Positions 54,508 to 64,000 of a stretch of 64,000 nucleotides of DNA are shown piece by piece. The translations under genes were made by a program, and so were the position numbers. The notes under the pieces are model-generated. The model made no database searches and was not told the DNA's origin. It worked only from the letters and a program-made list of their open reading frames with translations. Source of the stretch: Affinundibacterium baiyunense (GTDB taxonomy: Bacteria; Pseudomonadota; Gammaproteobacteria; Burkholderiales; Burkholderiaceae_D); assembly GCF_018139645.1 (NCBI RefSeq), contig NZ_JAGSPM010000002.1, positions 513,318 through 577,317 on the forward strand, written 5' to 3'. Numbering within the stretch: the stretch's first letter is position 1; every line of letters starts with the position of its first letter.

Positions 54508-56472
54508 TTATTTTTTACCTAGATGTTTATCTAAGAATTTTTCAACACGACTCCAAAAATCAATATTGTTGTCTAAGCGACGCCAGCCATGTCCCTCATC
54601 TTTGTACACGACCCACTCGACTTCTTTATTATGGTCTTTGATCGCATCATAAAACTTGGTTCCATGTACCAAAGGCACGCGGTAATCCGCTGCACCATAA
54701 GCCAACAGCAAAGGATTTTTCAAGCGAGCGGCTTGTTCTAATGGTGAAGTAGCTTTGAGCTGTGCAGCATCTTTTTCTTGGTCGCCAATCAAGAATGGCA
54801 TGCCATATTTTTGCCATTGTTCAGAATTGTCACTCCAAGAAACATCGTATAAGAGATTGATATCAGAGACACCAACCCAACTAATGCCACAACGATACAA
54901 ACCGGGGTTACGAATGAGACCCATCAAGGTCGCATAGCCACCATAGCTGGCACCAGCGATACATACGCGGTTAGGATCGGCATAACCTTGATCGATTGCC
55001 CATTGACGTGCATCGTCAAGGTCGTCTTGCATTTTTAATCCCCATTGCTTCCAGCCAGATTGGAATAATTTTTTGCCGTAACCTTCACTGCCACGGAAAT
55101 CTGGTTCGATCACTGCATAGCCGCGAGATGCTAACAGCTGAACTTGCGGGTTCCAACCCCATGAGCCGCCACGTAAATAAGGGCCACCATGAACCATCAC
55201 AATTAAGGGTAAATTCTTGCCGTTGGAATTGCGCGGTAAGGTGATGTAGCTTGGTATTTCTAAGCCGTCACGTGCCTTGATTCTGACAAAATTTTTGTAA
55301 GACATTTGACGTTCATCTATTTCTGGGCGGTTGATTCCTAGCGGTGATAATTTTCCGCTAACCGTGTTGTAGATAAACGATAATCCAGGGATCGTGTCGG
55401 AGAAGGAATTGATTTGTACTATTTCCCCACTATTGCGTGGAGTGGTAATGCGGTTGATGGTATTTGGCAGCAGAGCGTCTACCTTTTCCTGAATTTTCTG
55501 AATGTTCTCATCTAACCAAGTCGTACCTTGTGCGTCGGTTTCATAGCGGACACCGATCAGTTTATTTTTTGATTTGCTAAAAATCAGACTTCCATTAAAG
55601 TCGAATCCGGCAAGCTCGACTAAAGGAGTGGGAATAATGCGATTGTTTTCTAAGTCGTATTTGTAGACGGATTTTGTATCATTACCATTGTGTGAGACCA
55701 CATAGAGACTGCCATCTGGTCCAATTGTTAAAGGAGAGAATCCATCTTCATTGACGTTATCGAACTCAGTTAGTGTACGCCAAGTGTCATTTTTAGGATC
55801 TTTGTAAAGAATCGCGGTTTGTTTTTCGATACGACGGACGGCGATGCGAAGTTCTCCTTGATAGTCCATCAAGAATCCACTGGTATTGATAGGACTATTA
55901 ATTCCAGTCATTACACCATCAACGGTGTTGACGCGCATTAAAGTGGCGGACGGATTCTTTCGCGTGCCACTTCCTTGAATCACGAAGATATCGTTGGAGT
56001 CTGGCGTTCCAACGACGCTATAGAATTGGTAGCGAGCACCGAGTACACGAAATTTTGCGCTACCAGTGCTGGTACGTTCGATGATTTCACGTTCATTCTT
56101 ACCATCGATGTCGATTGCGATCAGACCTGGCCCCATTCTTTGTTGGCCTGCAGCGAGTTGACGATCACCCATGCTATAAACGACGCGGTGATTGTTAACC
56201 CAAGACACACTAGTGATGTCGAGATTGGAGTATCTCGCGATCACCTGTAATTTATTTGTCGCGGTGTCCATGATGGTCAGCGCTAAGCGCTGATCAGGTC
56301 CAGCCAAGAGGATGGCGACATGCTTGCCATCGGGAGCTAAACTTGCTCCGCCAAAATTATCTAGCTTAAAAAAACTTTCAATGGCTGGAACAGCTTTAGT
56401 TTCTGCTTGTGCTATCGAACTGTAGCAAAGGCAGGCTGCAATCAAGAGGTATTTCCAATTTGGTTTTTTCAT
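54508..56472 (-). CDS. Exported S9 family prolyl oligopeptidase/acylaminoacyl-type peptidase
   Basis: A 654-residue secreted or periplasmic serine peptidase. ATG 56472 is chosen because AGGAA lies six bases upstream and it opens a signal peptide (MKKPNWKYLLIAACLCYSS, cleavage near AQAE). The frame extends upstream to 56535. An N-terminal beta-propeller (about 30-390) gates a C-terminal alpha/beta-hydrolase domain with nucleophile Ser in GASYGGYATL (about residue 510), Asp in GAADYRVPLVHG and His in DEGHGWRR. It cleaves short peptides. It lies between its own terminator and that of the TonB receptor gene. Confidence 0.93.
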   Translation of the reverse strand: MKKPNWKYLLIAACLCYSSIAQAETKAVPAIESFFKLDNFGGASLAPDGKHVAILLAGPDQRLALTIMDTATNKLQVIARYSNLDITSVSWVNNHRVVYSMGDRQLAAGQQRMGPGLIAIDIDGKNEREIIERTSTGSAKFRVLGARYQFYSVVGTPDSNDIFVIQGSGTRKNPSATLMRVNTVDGVMTGINSPINTSGFLMDYQGELRIAVRRIEKQTAILYKDPKNDTWRTLTEFDNVNEDGFSPLTIGPDGSLYVVSHNGNDTKSVYKYDLENNRIIPTPLVELAGFDFNGSLIFSKSKNKLIGVRYETDAQGTTWLDENIQKIQEKVDALLPNTINRITTPRNSGEIVQINSFSDTIPGLSFIYNTVSGKLSPLGINRPEIDERQMSYKNFVRIKARDGLEIPSYITLPRNSNGKNLPLIVMVHGGPYLRGGSWGWNPQVQLLASRGYAVIEPDFRGSEGYGKKLFQSGWKQWGLKMQDDLDDARQWAIDQGYADPNRVCIAGASYGGYATLMGLIRNPGLYRCGISWVGVSDINLLYDVSWSDNSEQWQKYGMPFLIGDQEKDAAQLKATSPLEQAARLKNPLLLAYGAADYRVPLVHGTKFYDAIKDHNKEVEWVVYKDEGHGWRRLDNNIDFWSRVEKFLDKHLGKK

Positions 56473-56558
56473 ATGAAGTTCCTGATTTTTTGTTTGATGA
56501 ATGCTTAGAAAATTCCTTTTGAGAAAAGTAAGCATTTATATTCATACGGTGTAAACAC

Positions 56559-56582
56559 AAACGCCCCGTTGCCGGGGCGTTT
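56559..56582 (-). terminator. Terminator of the 56.6-59.5 kb TonB receptor gene
   Basis: AAACGCCCCG and CGGGGCGTTT form a perfect 10-bp stem with a 4-base loop, about 50 bases after the receptor stop. Confidence 0.85.
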
Positions 56583-56632
56583 GATCTTGCGAGCCAAGTC
56601 TTATTAGGACCTAACTTATACTGAGGGCAAAC

Positions 56633-59509
56633 TTAGTTAAATTTATAGTTCGCGCTCAATGTGAAGTAGCGACCACGGTTATTATGCAAACCTGTGTTGT
56701 AGCCAGATGTTACATAACCAGGGTCATATGGTGCTTTGGAATCGAAAATATTGGCGATATTGATAGACAAGCCTAAGTTTTTGAAACCAGTGTAGGTGTA
56801 ACCCAAACCAACAGTTGTCCAATCTGGTACTTTGCAGCTTTCTTCGAATTCTTCAAAACGTGGGTTAGAAGTATTGCGATTTGGCACTGCATCTGTTGCC
56901 TTTCTTGTACCATAGTAGCAGAACTCTGCTGGATAGATCGTTGCTGCGTCACGGTTACGCATCAAAGAAATACTACCGACATAGGCAATTGATCCAGAAA
57001 CGCTGTGTGGACCTTGAGACCAATTTGTTGATAATCCGCCTTTGAAGCGTGGTGTATCAGGACCACTACTTAAGTTCCAGTCGTACAAGCCTGGACGCTT
57101 ACCAGCGACGTTATGCTCGATGTCACCGAGTACTTGTGCGATTTTGTAAGAGATTTGGTAAGAGCCACGGAACGTGGAGGATAAATTACCCCAAGTACCT
57201 AAGTTATTACGCATACGCATTTCAAAATCAAGACCAGTCACTTCTGTTGCGCCTTGGTTGATCCACGGTAATTTTACTGAAAGTAGAGGACCAGTACCTG
57301 GAACTGGGACACCATTTTTTGTTACCCAGTTGACTGGATTAGGATCGCGAATGATATTTTGTGGAAAGCGGTCTTCGTCTTTCAAGGCCTGGAATGCACT
57401 GCCCAGCATAACTTCGCCTTCTTTACGGATCTTGTACCAATCAACTAACACGTCAAAGTTACGTGTAGGTGAGAAAATTAAACCGAAAGAGTAGCTTTTT
57501 GCGGTTTCTGGTTTCAATTCTGGATTTGCACCGCCAGTACCGGAAGCGCCTTTGGCACAGTCCGCTGCTGTTGCATTTGGTTTTGGTGTCTGTTCGTCAT
57601 CTTCACAACGTTTTGGATCCCACAAACCACTCAGGAAGAACTGTGAGCCACCTGGTAGAACCTGTACCAATGCTGGAGCACGGAAACCTTCAGCATAAGT
57701 ACTGCGGAAAGATAAACTATCATTAACGTTCCATTTAGCACCAACTTTTGGAACGAAGTTAACTTTTATGCCTGGATATTTATCGAAACGACCCGCGAAA
57801 TCCATTTCAAAATTTTTCAAGAATGGTGTACGCAATTCGATGAATGCAGAAGATACTTTACGGCTACCATCGATCACAGAGTTTGCCAAACCTAAAATAT
57901 TTCCAGCAGCCAGATCCGCGTCAGGAGTCAACACGATACGCTCTTCGCGGAACTCAACACCCGTTGCCAATCCAATTGCGCCACCGCCTAACTTGCCAAA
58001 CTCAGTGGTTGCTTTTGCATCCCATTGTAAGATTTCTGCACTACCGGTGTTCTTAACGTCTTTCGTCAAAGTTGGATCTTTGAACAAAGTCGCCATGGAG
58101 GTTCCAGTATTGATTTTCTGCAAGGTCGGGATATAGAACATATTTCGATATTCTTGCAAACGCTCGGAGCGATTCCACAATACTGCAGTCTCCCAGTCGA
58201 AGCCGTAATTAGAGCCTTTTAACCCAGCTAGCGCTCGGGCATTTTCATTCGTTGTTGGTTGAGTACGCAGTTTATCTTCTAAGCGAACCGAAACAGACGC
58301 ACGTGCAGTCGGGAACGGATTGTCTGGGTGTCCGATTGGCAAAATAATTTGGAATGGATCAGCAATACCCGTAGACTTAAAGTTCGTTGTTTGACCAGTG
58401 CCCAGTGTCGCGCCTGCACCAGTGTATGGGCGTTCGGACTTTGTATACGCCACTTCGGCAAACGCACTTACATTGTCAGTAATTTTTAAACTGCCTACAC
58501 CCATGAAGCTTAAATCAGTTGCTTCACCTTGTGCCTCGCTATATAAGTCAGCGTTGTAATTACAAACTGTACGACCGAACAGAATACTTGTTGGCAAGAT
58601 CGCTTCACGAGCACCTAGTGTCAGTTTTTGGGAGTCAGGGCAGCTTAAATCAGTGATTAGATTTGTAGCCATTGTCGCGCGGGTTACACCGAAATTTTTG
58701 CTTCCTGGTGCGGTTTCTTTGTAGAACCAAGGGTATTTGGAGACAGTGCTGGAATATGGAGACGCATAGCGGCCATTCATAATCAAATACTTGTCATATT
58801 CGATATCTGTCACGTCAGCACGTGCTACGCGATCACGTTTGGAATAATCAACTGCGAAGAAGGCATTGTAGCCATTGCTTTCGAAGTCACCCATGCCAAA
58901 AGTCGCATTGGCGCGTTTACGACCAAATTTGCCATCATCATTAGCTGCAATATTGATACCGCCTTCCGCACCACGGAAATTACGTTTTGTGATGAAGTTA
59001 ATAACACCACCAATCGCGTCAGATCCGTATACAGCAGATGCGCCGTCTTTGAAAATCTCAACACGCTCAATCGCGCTCAGAGGGATACTGTTTAAGTCAT
59101 ACAGTGTTGAATTGCCATTGTTTGGATCAGCGTAAGCCGATGGTGTCATACGGCGACCATTCAACAAGATCAATGTTGAAGTAGAGCCTAATCCACGCAA
59201 AGACGCTGTAGAAACACCCGCAGCAAAAGTGCCACCAGTTAAATCTTGATTGATATCTGCGCCCATCGATGGGACTTGCTTCATTAATTCAGCGATATTA
59301 CCTGCACCACTTTCAGCGATTTCTTTGGCTGTAATTGTTTGAATTGGGGATGTGCCTTCTTTATCAACACGCTTAATGTTAGAACCAGTAACCGTAATTT
59401 TTTGCACGACTGGCTCGTTAGCTGTTTGCTGCGCGAAGACAACTTGTGACGACGCTAAAGTTAGCGCCACAGCGATAACGCTGCGTTTTAAAGTGAATTG
59501 ACTAGCCAA
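56633..59509 (-). CDS. TonB-dependent outer-membrane receptor (large, non-siderophore type)
   Basis: A 958-residue outer-membrane transporter. TTG at 59509 follows GAGGAG by six bases. The signal peptide ends near VVFAQ. A TonB-box region (KITVTGSNIKRVDKEG) precedes the plug (SPIQTITAKEIAESGAGNIA; STLILLNGRRMTPS; GASAVYGSDAIGGVINF). The long barrel ends in ANYKFN. The motifs are those of large receptors that take up peptides, carbohydrates or other nutrients. S9 peptidase and amidohydrolase genes downstream suggest a peptide substrate; this is inference. Confidence 0.93.
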   Translation of the reverse strand: MASQFTLKRSVIAVALTLASSQVVFAQQTANEPVVQKITVTGSNIKRVDKEGTSPIQTITAKEIAESGAGNIAELMKQVPSMGADINQDLTGGTFAAGVSTASLRGLGSTSTLILLNGRRMTPSAYADPNNGNSTLYDLNSIPLSAIERVEIFKDGASAVYGSDAIGGVINFITKRNFRGAEGGINIAANDDGKFGRKRANATFGMGDFESNGYNAFFAVDYSKRDRVARADVTDIEYDKYLIMNGRYASPYSSTVSKYPWFYKETAPGSKNFGVTRATMATNLITDLSCPDSQKLTLGAREAILPTSILFGRTVCNYNADLYSEAQGEATDLSFMGVGSLKITDNVSAFAEVAYTKSERPYTGAGATLGTGQTTNFKSTGIADPFQIILPIGHPDNPFPTARASVSVRLEDKLRTQPTTNENARALAGLKGSNYGFDWETAVLWNRSERLQEYRNMFYIPTLQKINTGTSMATLFKDPTLTKDVKNTGSAEILQWDAKATTEFGKLGGGAIGLATGVEFREERIVLTPDADLAAGNILGLANSVIDGSRKVSSAFIELRTPFLKNFEMDFAGRFDKYPGIKVNFVPKVGAKWNVNDSLSFRSTYAEGFRAPALVQVLPGGSQFFLSGLWDPKRCEDDEQTPKPNATAADCAKGASGTGGANPELKPETAKSYSFGLIFSPTRNFDVLVDWYKIRKEGEVMLGSAFQALKDEDRFPQNIIRDPNPVNWVTKNGVPVPGTGPLLSVKLPWINQGATEVTGLDFEMRMRNNLGTWGNLSSTFRGSYQISYKIAQVLGDIEHNVAGKRPGLYDWNLSSGPDTPRFKGGLSTNWSQGPHSVSGSIAYVGSISLMRNRDAATIYPAEFCYYGTRKATDAVPNRNTSNPRFEEFEESCKVPDWTTVGLGYTYTGFKNLGLSINIANIFDSKAPYDPGYVTSGYNTGLHNNRGRYFTLSANYKFN

Positions 59510-60640
59510 GATTTACTCCTCGATGTGTTTTATTGAGTTTTTGCACAATGTTACTGTGCTTGATTTCTAAATTGATTGATCTAGAAAATCATGAGGTACA
59601 TGAATGGCATGCCTATCGTTTCGTTTGCCTAAAAGTGAATAAACAATCGTTTTGAAATTTATTTTGCAAAATAGACATTGCCAGTAATGCACTTTGCTGA
59701 TGAGGTTTTTAACCTTGAAAGATTATGGCAAGCTTCTCGCTGAGTAGTAAGAATTTGTGGTTGGTAGGCGACAACAAAATGTTGATTTTCTTGTTTTTTT
59801 TCACTGCAATGTCTTTATTATTAGACATTTTAATAATTTAAATTCCAAGTGGAAATGGTTTGTGCCATGTTGTTTATATATGAATTATTTATTTTAATGA
59901 TTGTTTTGGTTGCAATTCGGAATTATTCGTTTGCTTTGATCGAATCAAGAGTCAAACTAATAGTGGTCGGAATAGTTGTTATTGAGCAATCCAGATATAA
60001 ATTAAGGAAAACATGCCCATCTTAGAATGTCGCATAAGTTCACGATTATTGAATTATTGTATTGATCTAATTTGAGAAAGCAGAGCGAGAATCCTTAGTA
60101 TGTCTGAGTAAATGTCAGTCACCTATTTGGCATTCAGATTGTTGTTTTCTTGCACATGTCTCACTAAGGGAGCAAGCAAAAGCAAATATTTTCAGCTTAC
60201 TTAATTGGCTTACCAAGTATCGATTCAATGCAAACTTCTGAAATTTCTTAAACTTGCCGAACTTAAATCTGAAAATGTCACTCGCAATAGGATATTGTTC
60301 ACAATTGCTTTAGTTTCAATATTATTTAAATATGTCTTTTAAATGTATTCGATTGTCTTTTTTTGCGGCAAAAAAATTGACATATAAAGACAAAAAATGA
60401 TTTCATGTGGCGGTGTTCTAATTATTTGCTGAAAGTTAACAGCCAATTGTTTTGCGTTTAAATTAATGGCTTGCAAAAATAAAAATTTTTATTTGACCTA
60501 AAAGTAATTAGAAAGCAAAAGTGGCCTCATATACCCTGGCCACTTTTAAGTATGGGATTCTGCAATTTTTGCTTAGATTGATCCAGTAAATTAGCAAAAT
60601 GCCATAAATAACCTTAACAAACGGTTTTCCAGGAGAAATA
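59510..60640. promoter_or_regulatory. AT-rich 1.1 kb divergent region with repeated ATGTC/GACAT words
   Basis: No gene is visible. The pentamer ATGTC or its complement GACAT occurs ten times (59674, 59809, 59824, 60027, 60100, 60112, 60156, 60275, 60332, 60379). Two of them form an inverted pair, AATGTCT and AGACATT at 59808-59829. TTGTCTTT and AAAGACAA pair at 60353-60393. These lie between two divergent TonB receptor genes and look like operators for an unknown regulator. Confidence 0.5.
60517..60547 (+). promoter_or_regulatory. Hairpin in the leader of the second TonB receptor gene
   Basis: AAAAGTGGCC and GGCCACTTTT form a perfect 10-bp stem, about 94 bases before the start codon and followed by only four T residues. 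It could be an attenuator, a terminator for upstream transcription or a leader structure. Confidence 0.6.
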
Positions 60641-63600
60641 ATGAAATTTAAAGCTTCCAGTATTCGCCTAAGTGCGATTGCAATCGCTGTAAGTATGCTT
60701 GCCGCTGGCACTGCATATGGTCAAAGCGCCGAGGGTTCAATCAATGGTAAAGGCAAGGCGGGTGAAAAAGTCACAATCGTGAGTCCTGAAAATGGATCGA
60801 GCCGTGTAGTAACCGTCGATAGTAATGGTAGTTTCAGCGTTTCCAAGATGCCTCCTGGGGTTTATAAAATCACATCTGCTGGTATCACAAAAGAAATCAC
60901 TGTAGCAATTGGTTCAGGCACAAGCGTTGTTATGACGACCAATGATGCGCCGCAAACAGTGGTTGTTTCTGGTCGTCGCGTAATGATCGACTTGAATAGC
61001 ACCGAAACTAGTACGGTATTTACTGCAGAACAAATGTCTGCTTTGCCAGTTGCTAAAGATCCTAACGCTGTTGCAATGTTGGCTCCAGGCGTTTCTAAGG
61101 GCGATCCTAACTTAGGCGCAGGTAATTTGCCTTCCTTTGGTGGTGCATCGGTCGCGGAAAATGGTTATTATATTAATGGCTTTGACGTAACAAATATCCG
61201 TAACTTCCTTTCTTACGCAAACTTGCCGTTTGATGCAATTGGCTCCCAGCAAATTAAATCCGGCGGCTATGGCGCGGAATATGGCCGCTCACTCGGTGGT
61301 ATTGTGTCTTTGTCCACTAAGCGTGGTACAAATCAATGGAAGGGTGGTGCCTCAGTCTATTGGAATCCAAATGCATTCGTAAGTGACCGTAAAAACGTTA
61401 GAAATCTTGATACAGAGTTTCCTGACAGTAAATGGTCGATTTACAATGAAGGCAGAACTTCCGACTCCGTTGTAGCAAATGCTTATATCGGTGGACCGAT
61501 CATTAAGGATACCTTGTTTGTTTACGGTTTAGTGACAGCGGATCGCTTTAGTTCAAATGGCTACGGTAAAGACAGCAGTAGCAACACCAAAGGCGGCAAG
61601 CCAAATGGCATGATCAAGGTGGATTTTACGCCGTCTGATATGCATCGTTTAGAGTTGACGGCGATCTCCAATAAGAACGAGTCTGATACTTATTCTTATA
61701 CTCATCCAAAAGTTAAAAATGCTGAAGGTGTGCTCGTTTCAGATCCGCAATATTTTTATACAACTCGTCACGTTGGTGAAAAAGTCACTCAGAATGTTGA
61801 GTCTGGTGGTAGTGTGTTGATTGGTAAATACACGGCCTACGTAACAGATAATCTGACCGTATCTGGATTGGTTGGTAAAGTTGATCATCTTTTGGGTCGA
61901 GTGACCGATTCACGCAAATCCTTAAGCTGCCCTGTTGTTCTTGATGAAGCCTTAAACGAAGTTGGTTGCTGGTCTGGCCCATTCCCAGGTCCTTCTGTTC
62001 GTGATACGAATGCAGGGGACGACAAAGATGAGCGCCGTGCGTATCGTTTTGATATTGACTACAACATTGGCAATCATAATATCCGCGCGGGTGTAGATAA
62101 CCAACGATTCACATCAACACAAGCAGGCTCAACACCATACACCGGTGGCGTTTACTGGCGTTATTACCCTGGTAATGCAACTGGCACTGTTAATGGTGTA
62201 GCCGGTGCCGTTGCTCCTGGTAAGGGCTATGTGCGTGGTCGTACAAGTTCTTCAACTTCAGGTGCGTTTGAAGTTAACAACTCTGCTATCTATATCGAAG
62301 ATAACTGGAAAGTAAGCAAGGCTTTATTCGTTTCAGGTGGATTGCGCGCTGAAACTTTTGATAACAAAAATGCTGACGGTGTTAGCTTTATCAAAAAAGA
62401 TCGTATGCTTGCTCCTCGTTTAGGCTTCGCTTATGATTTAACAGGTGCTGGCGATACCAAAGTATTCGGTAATTTGGGACGCTACTTTATCCCGGTCGCA
62501 TCGAATACAAATATTCGTGCAACACGTGGCGAATCTTTCGTTCAGCAGTTTTATGGCTACACTTCGAAAGATCCAGTCACTCAAGCACCAGTCGGACTCA
62601 CTGCGTCTATCGGTACGCCGCAAGTTGTAAGTGATGGCTCTTTGCCAAATCCAGCAACGATCGCTGACATCAACTTGAAGCCTATGAACCAAGACGAAGT
62701 GATGCTTGGTTTCCAACGTGCTATCACGAAAGAATGGATTGTTGGCGTCAAAGGCATACACCGTCGTATTAATGATGGTATGGATGACTACTGTTCACAT
62801 ATTGGCTTTGAAAATTGGGCAAAAGACAAGGGCTACACGAACTTTGACTCAAGCACCATGGCTAGTTGCATGATGGTCAATCCTGGTAATGACGTTACTT
62901 TGATGATCGACGTGAACAATGATGGGAAACTGGTTAAATCGACTGTACCAGCTAAGTACTTAGGCTTGGCAAAGTACACACGTCTGCACAATTCATTGGA
63001 ATTCACATTGGATCGTCCATATGATGGCAAGTGGGGGATGAGTGCTTCTTATGTATTATCTAGAACCACAGGTACAGCCGAAGGTTATGTAAACTCTGTT
63101 ATTAACCAAGAAGATGCTGGTATTACGCAAGATTTCGACTTTGGTTCCTTAACAGATGGCTCAAATGGTCGTTTGTCGAATGATCGCCGTCATACTTTCA
63201 AAGTATTTGGTAATTATGCGATTACTGATACCTTACGTGCTGGTTTCAATGCGATGGTGACTTCGGGCCGTCCAACTAGCTGTATCGGTTTCGTACCTTC
63301 TTATCGCCCTGACTACAGTGATGCCCAGAATTACACAACAGCTTCGTCTTACTATTGTTTGAATAAAGAAGGCAAATCTGTTCTGGTACCTCGCGGAACT
63401 GCAGGTGAAACGCCATGGATTGGAACAGTCGACTTCCAATTGGCCTACATGCCAAAAATTTCTCATGGTAAGTTGACTTTGGCAATGGATATTTTCAATC
63501 TATTAAATAGCCAACGTCCGGTAGAAGTCGTTGAACAGAACGACTACAGTCGGGATACGGTTGCGATCGGCAAACGTAATCCTAACTATGGACAACCAAC

Positions 63601-63652
63601 TTCTTTCCAAGCACCACGTGCTGTACGCTTCACTGCACGTTACGAGTTCTAA
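60641..63652 (+). CDS. TonB-dependent receptor with carboxypeptidase-like N-terminal domain (Oar-like)
   Basis: A 1003-residue outer-membrane transporter. AGGAG precedes the ATG. The signal peptide ends near TAYGQS. Next comes a beta-sandwich carboxypeptidase regulatory-like domain (about residues 30-105; VDSNGSFSVSKMPPGVYKIT), then the plug (YYINGFDVTNIRNFLSYANL; GYGAEYGRSLGGIVSLSTKR) and barrel ending in RFTARYEF. This is the Oar/OmpA-related class of receptor. In other bacteria such receptors handle large or peptide substrates; here the ligand is unknown. Divergent from the other receptor gene, with a terminator after it. Confidence 0.93.
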   Translation: MKFKASSIRLSAIAIAVSMLAAGTAYGQSAEGSINGKGKAGEKVTIVSPENGSSRVVTVDSNGSFSVSKMPPGVYKITSAGITKEITVAIGSGTSVVMTTNDAPQTVVVSGRRVMIDLNSTETSTVFTAEQMSALPVAKDPNAVAMLAPGVSKGDPNLGAGNLPSFGGASVAENGYYINGFDVTNIRNFLSYANLPFDAIGSQQIKSGGYGAEYGRSLGGIVSLSTKRGTNQWKGGASVYWNPNAFVSDRKNVRNLDTEFPDSKWSIYNEGRTSDSVVANAYIGGPIIKDTLFVYGLVTADRFSSNGYGKDSSSNTKGGKPNGMIKVDFTPSDMHRLELTAISNKNESDTYSYTHPKVKNAEGVLVSDPQYFYTTRHVGEKVTQNVESGGSVLIGKYTAYVTDNLTVSGLVGKVDHLLGRVTDSRKSLSCPVVLDEALNEVGCWSGPFPGPSVRDTNAGDDKDERRAYRFDIDYNIGNHNIRAGVDNQRFTSTQAGSTPYTGGVYWRYYPGNATGTVNGVAGAVAPGKGYVRGRTSSSTSGAFEVNNSAIYIEDNWKVSKALFVSGGLRAETFDNKNADGVSFIKKDRMLAPRLGFAYDLTGAGDTKVFGNLGRYFIPVASNTNIRATRGESFVQQFYGYTSKDPVTQAPVGLTASIGTPQVVSDGSLPNPATIADINLKPMNQDEVMLGFQRAITKEWIVGVKGIHRRINDGMDDYCSHIGFENWAKDKGYTNFDSSTMASCMMVNPGNDVTLMIDVNNDGKLVKSTVPAKYLGLAKYTRLHNSLEFTLDRPYDGKWGMSASYVLSRTTGTAEGYVNSVINQEDAGITQDFDFGSLTDGSNGRLSNDRRHTFKVFGNYAITDTLRAGFNAMVTSGRPTSCIGFVPSYRPDYSDAQNYTTASSYYCLNKEGKSVLVPRGTAGETPWIGTVDFQLAYMPKISHGKLTLAMDIFNLLNSQRPVEVVEQNDYSRDTVAIGKRNPNYGQPTSFQAPRAVRFTARYEF

Positions 63653-63702
63653 TAAGTTGATTTTTATCTTTATAAGCTAAGAGCACTTGTTTTAATTGGT
63701 GA

Positions 63703-63737
63703 AAAAATGCCCGATGATTATGTCATCGGGCATTTTT
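63703..63737 (+). terminator. Terminator of the Oar-like receptor gene
   Basis: AAAAATGCCCGATGA and TCATCGGGCATTTTT form a perfect 15-bp stem around five bases, ending in a T run. Confidence 0.92.
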
Positions 63738-63849
63738 ATTTTTGGATCTTTATTTTATTTCATTAATTTAATTGCTGCGCATGAGCGTTTGCATCTCGGC
63801 GTTTCATATAGCAATGATGGCCATATTTACGAGGCAATGTCAGTGCTGT

Positions 63850-64000
63850 TGTAACCCTCCCATAAAATCAAGTCATGCATAACTAGAGATCTTGAGGCAA
63901 ACTTATATGCCAAAGGAGAACAGAAATGCGTAAGAGCAGATTTACAGAAACACAGATCATAGGAATATTGAAGGCAGTTGAAGCTGGGAGATTGGTCAAA
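63850..64000 (+). mobile_element. Left end of an IS3-family insertion sequence (truncated by window edge)
   Basis: A transposase OrfA start lies at 63926. The terminal repeat probably begins near the TG at 63850, but the exact edge cannot be fixed because the right end is outside the window. Confidence 0.7.
63926..64000 (+). CDS. IS3-family transposase OrfA, N-terminal part
   Basis: The first 25 codons of OrfA, cut by the window edge. The text MRKSRFTETQIIGILKAVEA is the characteristic start of the IS407-group helix-turn-helix protein of IS3 elements. AAGGAG lies about 8 bases upstream of the ATG. OrfA binds the element ends; the OrfB catalytic part would follow to the right. Confidence 0.85.
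   Translation, partial: MRKSRFTETQIIGILKAVEAGRLVK

Overview
The window reads as chromosome of a motile, flagellated, aerobic Gram-negative betaproteobacterium, most likely Burkholderiales/Oxalobacteraceae (Undibacterium-like). This is inferred from gene content: a membrane-anchored cytochrome c5, a MOFRL-type glycerate kinase, CreB/CreC, a flagellar FlaG gene behind a sigma-28 promoter, many c-di-GMP enzymes and several TonB-dependent receptors. G+C looks moderate, with a few clearly AT-richer patches (about 14.5-17.5 kb and 59.5-60.6 kb). There is one tRNA gene (Arg, anticodon CCG) and no rRNA, CRISPR array or prophage. The only mobile element is the left end of an IS3-family insertion sequence at the right edge.

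Layout. 0-5.7 kb: end of a hexose-phosphate mutarotase gene, a siderophore receptor behind a Fur-box promoter, an M28 peptidase and a class II glutamine amidotransferase. 5.8-7.2 kb: a minus-strand pair encoding a small soluble chemoreceptor-like protein and a di-iron, oxygen-binding-type metallo-beta-lactamase protein. 7.4-14.5 kb: VOC protein, Sel1-repeat protein, glycerate kinase, serine hydrolase and a CreB/CreC two-component system. 14.7-18 kb: mostly small hypothetical genes, several membrane-bound, with possible gene remnants. 18-25.6 kb: a second M28 peptidase, then an apparent operon of metallophosphoesterase, Ser/Thr kinase-UspA fusion and propeller-GGDEF protein. 25.8-29.6 kb: HD-GYP gene overlapping a PAS-GGDEF-EAL gene. 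29.9-42.6 kb: DUF945 protein, POT peptide transporter, MATE exporter, solute-binding protein, HExxH metalloprotease, BLUF photoreceptor, NAT-like protein, FadH and cytochrome c. 42.8-49.3 kb: tRNA-Arg, flaG, a PLP decarboxylase, SOS-controlled dinB, a DUF481 outer-membrane protein, and a lipoprotein/NTF2/CAP gene group. 49.3-52.6 kb: a second HD-GYP gene overlapping a PAS sensor histidine kinase, clearly paralogous to the 25.8-29.6 kb pair. 52.7-63.7 kb: exported amidohydrolase, S9 peptidase and two divergent large TonB receptors separated by a 1.1 kb regulatory-looking gap.

How it works together. One theme is scavenging of protein and peptides: two M28 peptidases, an HExxH metalloprotease, an S9 peptidase, an exported amidohydrolase, a POT transporter and TonB receptors. 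The other is signalling: two HD-GYP/PAS cassettes, a propeller diguanylate cyclase, a kinase/phosphoesterase pair, CreBC, a BLUF protein, and a candidate oxygen- or iron-sensing chemotaxis module at 5.8-7.2 kb. That last module is the most interesting lead.
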